From assembly GCA_022702705.1 (NCBI GenBank), contig CM040429.1, positions 9,890,038 through 9,954,037 of the forward strand: a DNA stretch of 64,000 nucleotides, given 5' to 3'. Every line of letters begins with the position of its first letter. Position 1 is the stretch's first letter. The DNA comes from Papilionanthe hookeriana x Papilionanthe teres (Eukaryota; Streptophyta; Magnoliopsida; Asparagales; Orchidaceae). This document shows, piece by piece, positions 13,901 through 25,898 of this stretch. A program made the translations under genes and the position numbers. The notes below the pieces were generated by a model. That model worked only from the letters and a program-made list of their open reading frames with translations. It was not told the origin of the DNA and did no database searches.

Positions 13901-16900
13901 ACTTTTTGTATACTGCTATCTCTGACTAAAGAATCATCAATTTTACTTTCAAAGTTGGCTGAAATGTCAACTTATATAGTTGAACCATACTATCACTACC
14001 AGAATAAAAAATATCCAACTTCAACCTCTCCAGATCTTTAATTTTTTACTTCTGTTGAGTAATTAAATAGTTCAAATTACCTAAAGTCTTCCTACTCAGT
14101 GCTTTGCCACTTCATTAGCCTTCTTCAAATGGCATTGAATATTCAAATCATAATCTTTAATAAATTTTAGCAAACTCTTTTACCTCAGGTTCAACTCTTT
14201 CTAGGTAAAGCTAAACATAACTCTGGTTGTCAGTAAATATCTCGCATCTAACTTCATAGAGATAATGTCTTCATATTTTGAGTGCAAATACAACTACATC
14301 TAGTTCCAAGCCATGTGTGGGATAGTTTCTTTCATGATTCTTCAATTTTCATATTGCATTGCATAAAAAGACAACCTAAACCCCTCAAAGATGCATTGCT
14401 GCAAATTTTAAACCCATCAGAACTTGAAGGAATGGCCAAAACTGGAGCATATATTAAACAACTCTTCAGCTTATGAAAAACCTCCTCACAACAGTCAGAC
14501 AATTGAACTTCACTACCTTTGAGTCAACCATGACATCGACATAACAATCTGTGAAAACCTCTGAATAAATCTCATTTAATAACCAACTTGACTAAGAAAG
14601 CTCCTGACCTCGGTAACAGTAGTAGGTCTTGGCAAATCAACAATCTCTTTGACCTTATTGTGATCCACATATATGATCATCCCATTGATAATGTGTCCAA
14701 GAAAGTCAAACACTTTTAAGCCAAAATTCACATTTGAAAAATTTGACATAAACTGTATTCCCCTTCGAAACCTGTAACATATTTTAATGATCTGCATGAC
14801 TGATATCATTTCTCGAATACACTAGAATATCATCTATAAAGATAATCACAAAGGTGTCCAAAAACTGCCTGAAGACTATTAGTTAGTTTCATGAAAACTG
14901 CTGGAGCATTTATCAGTCCAAATGGCTTCATCACAAAATCATAGTGTACCCATATCGGGCCAGAAGTTGGTCTTTACTATATCTTCTTCTCTAATCCTTA
15001 GTTGGTGATAGTCTGATTTCAGATCAATTTTGGAAAATATAGAAGCCGCTTCCAACTGATCAAACAAATCATGAATCCTCGACAGTGGATATTAAATTTT
15101 AACTGTGAGTCTATTCGACTCTTTATAGTCAATACACATCTTGAAGCTCTCATCTTTCTTCTTCACGAATAATACGGAAGCTCCCCAAGGTGAGGTGCTA
15201 GGTCCGATGAACTCCTTATCTTGTAACTCTTGTAATTGGCTCTTCTGCTCCTGCAATTCCTTAATTGTCATTCTGTAGCTCCTTGGATACAAGCTCAGAA
15301 CCTAGCAAGAGCTCAATGCTGAAATCAATCTCTTGCACTAGTAGTAACCTTAGTAAATTATCAAGGAACACCTCTGGACATTCTCTTACTATTGGAATAT
15401 CATCGAAAGACTGTACTTAGAAATATTTGCTACCCCAGCAAGAAAATCTTGATTTCTATAAGTCAGCAGTTTGCAAGCTTTCAAACAGGTGATTATCATA
15501 GAAGCCAATCCTCAGTCACCACAAAATTTAACTTCTGCCTCCCTAGATATATTTATTTTGACGATCTTTTTATTGCAATCAATAGTGACAAAATTTTTAG
15601 GCATCCAATTCATGTCTAAAATCACATTGAATTCCATCAAGGGCAACACAATAAGTTGTGTGTCAAAATCCTTTCCACAAATCCTAAGCTTCACCTTTCA
15701 TGATTAACTTCCAAAGCAATACCATTTTGTATTCTAACTGATAGTATCACAAACATCAAAACAATATTCAATCGCATTACTTTAGCCAGTTCATCAGCTA
15801 TAAATGAGTGCGATGCTCCCAAATCAAATAATATTTTATCAGCCTACTTTGAAGATATAATAATTATATCATTAAAATCATTGAATTAAATATTTATTGT
15901 AGGATTATATGCTTAAATTCTTACTTGTTCTATTCATGACATGATATGAATTCTATGATGTTTAAAGTGCATTAGTTGAAATTGTTAAAAGTAAAATATA
16001 TCTGTGATGACGTCATGGGTGTCCTTAGCTTCCTGCTGCGAAATAACATATACTCTGAGCTGAATATTATGTTGAGTTTGACTTATATTTGACATTGATC
16101 CTGAATATTCAATTGTCCTCTGTCAATCATAGCTCCTCTGAGGTGGTGCAACACTGCCCCTGGAATCGGTTGGAGCTCTTGGACTCAATTTAGGGTCTAC
16201 CATGTGTCCTGGCTGGTGGCACCAAAAGCAAGTGTTTTGATCCAGAAAAAGCCTCAATCTTGTGAAACATTCCATACTTATCACTTCTTTTTACTTCAAA
16301 CTGGGTGCAACACTATCAGATTTAGCTTTCTTAAAATCTATACTATCTGATTGGAAGGACAGCCTCCGAGACCCTTGAGAAAACTTGGATCCCTCTAAAT
16401 TTCTTCTCTTCTAAATGTCTCTCCTCTGATCAGCTTCTAGATCCAACTCGATCCTCCTGGTTCTCTCCACCAACACAGAATAATCATTGATTTCAAGAGG
16501 AATCATTGACTGTACAATCACATCTCTAAGCTTAGACAAGAATCAATGGCACTTCTGCTTTGCATTCAATTGAGGCGTATACCTTGAATGCATTGTGAAT
16601 TCAACTTCAGACTGCATAATAGATCGATCACCCCATACCAATCGAATAAATTTGTCCTACATTTGCCTTTTGACGGAAAGTGGTATGAGCCAGTCTTTAA
16701 AGGTGCTCACGAACGTGTTGTACTGAATCATGTGACTGACTCTACCCCCAAATTTCTCCTGCACTTGACCTCGCCACCATCTCTTTGGTTTTTCTTCTAA
16801 TGCAAATGTAGCCAAATATCCATCCTATCATGAGGACAAAATTACTCATCTAAGATCTTCTTCACTCTCAACAACCCGTTTTCAACATTCACCACACATC

Positions 16901-17024
16901 CTCTAGAAATGAAAGGTGGTCTCAGGCGGGAACTGCATTCAGACAACATTAACATTTTCTTTTACTTTTCTTAAAATTTCGAAAACTTCTAAGATATATA
17001 TAATAGCCTCCAACCATTCCATGT

Positions 17025-17095
<71 letters not shown>

Positions 17096-18932
17096 GTCTT
17101 CCTGGCCGTCTCTCAGCTCTGTTAGGGTTTCGCCTCATGGCAAACCCTAGCAACCGTTACCGCATTTTTTTGCATCGACCTCTGCTTGCGTCTTCTCTGA
17201 CGTCGTCGCTTCCTGCCGACAGAACGACGCGAGCTTCGCTTGCTTGCTCGTCCCGGGTCGCAGAGGCTGCGTCTGCTGCGTGACGCTCGTGAAATCTCAA
17301 CTGCTGTTCTTTTGGGGAGGACGTCGCTGTGACCGCCTGCTACAGTAGCTGTCCCGTTTGACTGCTACTGTTGGATCTTGTGCGTCGTTGCTGCGCCGTT
17401 CTGCTGACTCATGTTTGATTCGGACTGCTGATTTTCCATGGCGTGCCCTACTACCTTTGCTAGGGTGGTGGGAAAAGGTATGAATACTCGCAAAGGCCCT
17501 GAATATTTAGTGTTTCCACAGGCTCTCCATGATGCTGCGGCAGCAAGAGGTTCCTATCATTTTATTCATCCTCTAGGGAGAAAGATGACTCTCCTACCAT
17601 TATTTTTTCAGAGATTGAATTAAATGCATTAAATGAGGAGGTGAAGTTCACCTTCATCGGTAAGTTTGCCTTGAGACATCCTAAAATGGAGCTGGTGAGG
17701 AATTTCTTTTACTCACTCCACCTCATTGGAGCTTGGAAGATGAGATTGTTGGATGGAAGATATCTATTGTTTCATTTCACAGTGGAGGAGGACTATCTTT
17801 GGGTTGTTTACCAAAGCAATTGTTCTAATTGCGAGGGCTGAAATGAAGATTGTAAAGTGGACTCAGGATTTTGATCCTCTAAGGAATCTTCGTGGTTCTA
17901 TTTGGTTCGAGTTTTCGAGCGCTCCATACGGATATTTCGATCGAATGTTTTGTTTCGAATTGGCGAGCCGCTAGTACCTGCATTGCAAATGGATGCTACT
18001 GACTTATAACAAGACCAAGCACGATCTTTGCTAGAGCTCTCGTTGAGAGGGATATTACTCTTCCAGGATGTCCACAGAGTTTGGGTGGGCTCTGATCAGG
18101 ATGCTGTTTGGCAGGAGGTGGTTATGGAGCAAAAGCCTTATTACTGTTATCACTGCCGAATGTTTGGGCACACCAGGGACAGGTGCTATCGGCTTTATCC
18201 CCCAACTAAGAGATCTAAAGGAAATGTTGGGACTTCTGTGAGTTAGAAAGCTAAAGGTTTGGCTGACTTTGCCCCCATCTGTCCCCCTCGAAGAGTAGGA
18301 TTTTTCTGAAGTTGGTTTTAGCCAGGTTAATGAACTGGTTCCTATTGTAACTCCTCAATCTTCTGTTTCACCTGCTGGCGAGGTGGATCAAATTGAGACT
18401 ACTCTTGTGGCTATAACCTCAGAGGCGAAAAAGGAGGCTCCTCCTGTTTCTCGTGATGTTCCTGTGGCTACTAAAACTGTGGAGTCTAACCAGTATAGTC
18501 AAAAATTCAGTCGAAAGAGATAAACCCCCAAGTTATACCCATTGCTACACCTATCTTTCCTTCCATAATTCAGAAGGATCGATCACTCGAGAAGAAGAAG
18601 AAGCGAGAAGAAGAAAATGAAGAAAATTGGCGAGTTTACAACTCTCGACGAAGAAGAAGCACTGGGGTATACTTGGAGACTTAATTGATGATACGTCGGT
18701 TGCTCACAGTAATGGAGTAACACTTAAGAGATTACTTTTCGGAACGCCAAGAACAGAACGAGAGTCTCGCCTCAGCGATATCGTTCTTAGACATTGTTAT
18801 TTACATTTCTTCCTTCATGTATTTTGTATGTTTGTTTGTTTTGTATTGTAGTGGTAAGACTTCATCTTTGGGCCTTATCTTCAAATCTTCTGTAACCGGT
18901 TTATTTCAATAAATCAGGCCCTAGGGCTTTGG

Positions 18933-18980
<48 letters not shown>

Positions 18981-21900
18981 ATAACATGATTAATAAAAAA
19001 AATTTATAAAACTTAACTTACCTGGTTGTCTGCCCTACCTGAACTCATGCATGCGATGAGCTTCTTCCTTACTTGACAGAGCTGATCGTTCTTCTTCTTC
19101 CTCTACGCTTTCGATTGCGACTCTATAGCGTCGAAGCCACCTCTTCCCTCCTCTGCATGCGAAGATGACATGACAACCGTTCTTTCTCTTCTGTCTTGAC
19201 TCAACTGCATCAAAGGTTTCTTCCTTCGATCTCTTCACGCTAGCATTGTGCGAATGTTTCTTCTTCCTCCTTTGACTTCTCCTCCTCGTTCTTCTTCTCC
19301 CTTTCTCTTCTTCACACAATAGTAGTGCTAGAACTGCGACATCTTTTTATTCGTCGGCTTGATGTCTGGCTAGAGTTTGGTATCGTAATAGGTTGGGATA
19401 CTCTCGTACTCCTTTTCTTCCTCTTCTTTTTTCTTCTTTCTCCTGGCTAGGACACGCACGAGATATCTTTGTTCTCCCTTTCGACTGCTCGTTTGTTTGA
19501 TGTCAAATGGTGTAATATGACTCTTAAGTTGTAACCGAATAGGTGCTTATCTTAGTACCTATTCGATTTATTATTATCATTATTATTTAATTTTTATTTA
19601 TTTATTTATTTTCTGTTATTACAATTTTTGTTGAATTTTCTTGAGAGAAGTCTCTGAGTACGTGGGCTAGTGTTCTTGCATCTTCAACCTCTAGTCCAGC
19701 CAGTTCGGTTTTTCAGTTAGTTTGCCATTCTGCTTATGACTTCCTTTGTGCTCATCTCTTTTTAAACGCTTGACATTGTTACCAGGCTATTTAGTTGTTT
19801 TCTTATGTGGAGAAGAAGAGGCTGGAGTTGTTTCATTATCATTAATTTAAAGAATTTGATACAAGTTAACATATAGACTGATCCGCACAGTCATTAAAAG
19901 CATTTTTTTCCGATCCAAAGTAACATTCATTGATGAATACTGCCTATACTTTTTGAAAGAAATTTTATAATGCAATGTCTTTCTTGAATTGTGCATGGTA
20001 TTTGATGGTTTTAAAGCTTTTGAAATATTTATGATTAAACATTTAAACGAAGCAAAAATGTATGCTCTCCTTTGCATTTTGATAATCTTGATATTGTATA
20101 TAGTATGATGTGACGATTTCTCAATTTTAGGTTGTGAAAACAGGCAGAGTAACAAAATTAGACAGAGATCGTGCTTGGGGTGAGCTGCAGCGTGCTGCTA
20201 AAGAAAAGAAGACGCATCCATTTTACCGAGCTGTTGATAAGAATGGATGCATGTACGCAGGTAAATATGCACTTTTTTGGTATATCTATCTCACTAAACG
20301 AGTTTTTTTTTGTGTGCATATTTCTTTCATTTTCTTTATGTAATTTTAAATGCTTTCATTTTCTTTATATCTTATTCTATGAAACAGAACCATTAGGTAA
20401 CATCAAGTTAGGTATCGCCCCTTGAATTATCGCCCCTTGAATTAGGTATCGCCCCTTGAATTATCTTATGAAAGTTAGGTATATCTTATTCTTTAACATC
20501 AAATTAGGTATCGCCCCTTGAATTATCTACAAAGATGATGATCTCTTCCTAATACCCTTAGGTGGTTGGCTTAATCTTGACCAGGTCAAGTTGACTTGGA
20601 TTAGGTTCCGACTAACTCTAGCTTGGCATGGTTGATTTAGATTTGATTGGGTTGGCCCTGGGTTAGCTTGGGTATGCTTTGGTTGGCTTAGACGGGCTTG
20701 AGCTTGGTTCAAATGAAAATGAAAATTAAAATAAATTCAAACTTAAATCTAATTAAGTAAAACCAGATTCAAACCTAAATTTGAATTAAGTTGAACTTAA
20801 TATAAAGTAGACCCAGAATAGTACTAAAACAAAACTGAATATAAATTTTAAATTAAATTTATTTCATCTTAAAGTTTTAACTTAAATTTTACAACTAAAA
20901 CCAAAGTCAATAATCTAAATTGAATTCAAACAAACATTTAAATTTAAAATAAACTCAATTAAAATAAATTAAAATCAACTCAAACAGGGTTAAATCAAAA
21001 CTTAAATCAAACTAAATTTAAATCAACAAAAACCTAATCTAATCATAAATCTAGTTTAATAAATAATACAAATCAAAATGATTGAAATTAAACTAAAATT
21101 TAATTGATGTTTCAATTAAGCTCCAAACTTGATACAAATATTAAAATTAAAATAAAACACTAACTAAAATAAATCTAAAAGAAAATTATTATTTAAGTTA
21201 AACAAAGCGTGACACTAGAAAGATTTATGTATACATAAATATCTCAATTGGGTGATATGTATATAAATACTTCTAAAATTAAATCTAGTTTAAATATGAC
21301 TTTAAAACTAAAATTAAATATAAATAAACTAATTTTAAAACTAAAACATCTATAAAAATAAATTAAACGAAAATATAAAATTCAATTTAATTAAGATAAT
21401 TAAGACAAACCTAAACTAAATTAAACAAAAAATGAAACAAAAGTTAAAATTTTTTTATTTTAAAAAAAGAGAAGAGAACTCAAATTCAAGCCCTAAACCC
21501 CTCCTCACCCTGTCAATCTTGATCTTTTGATCAAGGAGATGGGGAGAATTTAAGCCACCAATTTCCTCTAGCCTAAACTCAAACCCTTTTTCTGTTTGAA
21601 TCTCGACCAATGATTTTAAGTCTTGGGAGGGATTAAAAACCTAAGAAAAACCCTCATTATTTAGTTCTAACTCTATTTTCGATCTCTCTATTCACTCTAG
21701 CCATAAGTATGGCACAACCCAGTTATTTTTGCAACTTCCATTAACCCTCTCCTTCTCCATTCATGAAACCAAGCAATAGACCTCCCCTTCCTTGTTTGCA
21801 TGAAATCGAATCCCCTTTCTCTCCTCACTTTACTCATTCAGATGCAAGAGGCATGGAGGGTCTCTCATAGCGTCCGAAGCCCCATTGGCATCACGACAAG

Positions 21901-24900
21901 GACAACAATGAACGAAAGCCCTAAATCCCAGGTGAAGTTTTTGGCTCTCCACATTATTTTGCTCGTGCAAGCCAGAAGAGGAATTTCTCCTTTTCTCTTT
22001 GTGATTTGTTCAAAAAAATTGGAAGCCTTCTTCTTTTAGAAGTTCTAGCCAAAGCTCCGCTCCCTTGACTCTTTGATTCTCAAGATTAACAAGTCGTTGC
22101 CCCATCGTAAAAGTATATCCTCCTTTGAATTAAATTTATGTATTAGTTGTTTGTTTTTTTTAGAAGTATTTAAATATTTGATATTTTAAATCATAAAGAA
22201 AGGTGTAGACGAATTGCTTGTATGAAACATGGTCAAATATTTTAGAAGAAGGCTTCCTTGACTCTTTTAGAAGTATGTAAAAATTGGAAGCCTTCTTCTT
22301 TTAGAAGTTCTAGCCAAAGCTCCCTTGACTCTTTGATTCTCAAGATTAACAAGTCGTTGTCCCATCGTAAAAGTATATCCTCCTTTGAGTTAAATTTCTG
22401 TATTAGTTGTTTGTTTTTTTTAGAAGTATGTAAATATTTGATATTTTAAATCATAAAGAAAGGTGTAGACGAATTGCTTGTATGAAACATGGTCAAATAT
22501 TTGCATGCAAGCTTTTCATCCATGCATTCATTTTGATTTATATGTATCAAATATTGACATATTTCTACAAAAACAAGTAAACAACTAGTACAAAACTATT
22601 TTTCAAAAGAGGATGTACCTTTACAATAAGGCGGCTCCTTGCTAATCTTGAGAATCAAAGAATCAAGGTAGTTTCCGCTTGAACAAAGCATATGAGAAGG
22701 ATTTCAATGTTTTTGAACATGAGTGCTCGAGCAAACCACGAAGGAAATAGGAACAAGTTCTCTTTCGCCTCTCGCACAAGGGAGAGAATGGAGGGAGCCA
22801 AAAATTGACTTGGGAGGCTTCGACCGGCGACCGTTATGGAAGGCTCGCCATGCCTCATGAACAAGAGAAGTGAGGAGAGAAAAGGGCTTCGGCTCCTTCA
22901 GCTTTGTGCGAACAAGCCATAGGCTTGTTGTTTGGTTTCATGAATTCAGGAGGGGCTCGTGCAATTCACGAGAAGAAAGAGTGGGTTGTGCGATTCTTTC
23001 GGCTTTGAGTGAATTGAGAGACCGTAAATTAGATTAGGGCTAAATCATGATGGCTTTCTTTGGCTTTTAATTGCTCTCTTTGATTTAAAATCAATGTCCA
23101 GGATTTAAAAAGGAAAAGGGCTTGGGTTTAGACTGGAGGGAAATTGAATGCTTAAGTCCCCTTCCTCTCCTTAATCAAAAGACCTAGGGCTAGAATGTGA
23201 GGGATTGAGGGCTTAAATTTGTTTCTCTTTCATTTTTTAGTTTAATTTAGGTTTAATTTTGTCTTAAATAAATTGAATTTTTTTATTTTTATTTAATATA
23301 ATTTTAACTAATGTTTTAGTTTTAAATTTAGTTTATTTATTTTAAAATTTTAAAATTTTTATATTTAATTTGATTTAATTTTAGGAACATGTACATACAT
23401 ACCACCTAATTCATATGCATAAATATTTATGCTTAAGAAAGGTGGTATATATGTATATCTTTCTTAGTTTTATGCTTTGTTTAATTTGATTTTAATTAAT
23501 ATTTTTATTTTAGATTTATTTTAGTTCATTTTTAATTTTAGTTTTAATATTTGTATTAAATTTGGAGCTTTATTCAAACTTCAATTTAAATTTTACTTTA
23601 ATATTAATATTTTTTTTATTTGTATTTTATTTAATTAGATTTATGCTTAGATTAAGTTTTAGTTAATTTAAATTTAGTTTGATTTAGGTTGAGTTTAATT
23701 TTTGTTTCAGTTGATTTTAATATTGTTTTAATTATGTTTATTTTAAATTTAAATATATACTTGAATTCAATTTAGATTATTGATTTTGGTTTGTTTAAGT
23801 TTAAGATGAAAATTTAAAAAGGAATTATATTTAATTTAAAATTTATATTTAGGTTTATTTTAGTATTAATCTTGGCCCACTTTCTATTAAGTTAAACTTC
23901 ATTTAAATTTAAGTTTAAATATCAGTTTACTTAGATTTAAGTTTAGGTTGATTTTAATTTTAATTTCGATTAGAACCAAACCAAAGCCCGTCTAAGCCAA
24001 AAAAGCATACCCAAACCAACTCAGGGTCAGCATAGACAGACTTGGATCAATCAGTCTAAGGTTAGCCAGATCTAACTCGGTTAGAACCAACACAACCACC
24101 TAAGGTGTACTAGGAAGGGCTCCTAAGGCTAGACAAGAGGGTCGTTAAGAGGAAGATGTCGACCAAAATTGAAGTCAACAGCCTCTTCAGTGAGAGTATT
24201 GTGATTCTGATTCTTTCTGAGGGTTTTATCATTTGAGATTTTTAAATCTACCTTTATCTTTTGAGGCTTTTTGTTTGTTGAAATTTTTAGTGTGTGTACT
24301 ACTGAAACTTCAACTTTTAAGATTTTTATCTTGTTTTTATTTAGGCTCATGCCTTCTAAGGTTTTATTGTACCTGTATCTTCTTAGATTTTTTTAATATA
24401 TGCTTTTTAGCCTTATTTTTTCCTATATATATATTTTTTTAAAAAAATATTACTTTCCAAAGCTTATGCCATTAAAGTTTTTAGTGAATCTATATCTTTT
24501 GCGACTTATGCTTTATGATATTTTTTTTTAAATGTATTGTATATTTTGAGGTTTGTGCCTTCTAAGGCTTTTTGAATGTGCATGTATTTTTTTAGGCTTA
24601 AAATCTTTTGAAACTTTTTGAGTATATGTGTGCCTTTAAAGGTTGCTAGTTTTCTCTAATTTTTTAGTAAGTGGAGACTCAATCAACCATTTATTTTCAT
24701 AGTTTTTCTGGTGAGGATTTTATCGACTACTAGCTTCTTATCAAAACTTCTTTATTGGCATACCTGCTCTTGTGCGCATGAAATTTTTCTATTGAGTACT
24801 CTGTTACCGTCCGCTATTAGCTTTTCATCCAGGCTATCTCTTGGGCATGCCTTATATGTGTTTTATAAGAGGTATTATCATGCATCAACGACTTACACCA

Positions 24901-25857
24901 ACTTGATAAGTGACTTTGATAATTGATAGCTTTGTCGTTTGATGGATGATAAGGTCTACAAGCATTAGTAGCTAGTTAACTATGCTCAAGAGATGATGGT
25001 CAGAAAATCATAAAGGGCAATAGACGGCCAACAATGATCTAATGAGGGTGATGACCCAATAATAATGTGCGAATGGTAGCAGTCTGGCTGGTGGATGGGC
25101 AAATGGTGGCAATTTATTGGTGCAACTTGATGATGGTGACATTTTATGGCACGGCCAGGCGGCAATGTCAACAATGACCGGGCGACAATAGTCTGATAGT
25201 AATGGATAGATGGAGCTTAGGAATCTTTCAAATCTTAGAGCTTTTTTAAATCTCCGATTTAGGTCTAAATCTCCCTTGAGAGGTAGTAGAATCAAATGCA
25301 AGCTTGGATTTTAAGGGTGATAGGAAAGGCTTGATAGAACAATGCATGATAGTTCCTTGCCAGATGTGACATGATTTTATGTATGGAAAAAGGACTATCA
25401 TATGCCAATTGTTTCAAAATATTAACAAGAACGACATTTGAGATTGCAGTAAGAGTTTCCCCTGCAACTTATGAATGTTTCTTATAAAGGATGCCAAAAT
25501 TTTGCGTGCTATAAAATTTATTGTAGTTGAGTGAGAAATTAATATTTTAGCAATGCACGATGCTTAGTCCAGTCAGAATTATCTACTATGTATTGAAAGT
25601 AAGGTTTTAAAAATAGATCCGACCGTTAAACCAGAATGAGAAGTTCAAAATGTGAAAGTTTAACCGAGATTGAAATGACCGTTAATCCAAATGATAATAA
25701 ATATTAAAATTATTTTATATAATCTAATTGATGTAACAATATAAAGATATGATAAAAATAAAAAGAACTTAAACACAAATAGCATCTTTAATAAATATAA
25801 TTTAAAAATTTTGATATAAATCTCGTGAAGATATAACTTTGCATGTATTATAAATAG

Positions 25858-25898
<41 letters not shown>

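Larger units (their letters stand above)
9069..19623 (-). mobile_element. Degenerate Ty3/gypsy element with nested insertions
   Basis: An antisense LTR retrotransposon fills most of the SFR2 11-kb intron. The two LTR copies share, near their high ends, GGCTAGAGTTTGG, GCTAGGACAC.CACGAGATATCTTT and ATTCGATTTATTATTAT, and both stop at TTCTGTTATTACA (12500 and 19623). On the minus strand each LTR starts TGTAATAACAG. The low end of the 3' LTR copy is near 9069 (minus-strand end GAGTGTCA). The 5' LTR copy begins near 16920 and seems to lack its last bases. The low-end halves match too (GGCGG.AACT..., then AATTTC.TAAACTTC before a TA repeat). The 3' LTR is much longer because of the RTE insertion and about 1.4 kb of extra sequence. 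Clear matching target duplications were not found. Confidence 0.75.

Noticed and set aside
19035..19319. 94-codon Arg/Glu-rich minus-strand ORF
   Set aside because: It lies in the CTTCTT-rich part of the gypsy 5' LTR; the matching region of the other LTR is not open in the same way.
20413..20530. CRISPR-like spaced direct repeats
   Set aside because: Four short units with irregular, repeated spacers in a plant intron; no cas genes and no dyad in the repeat.
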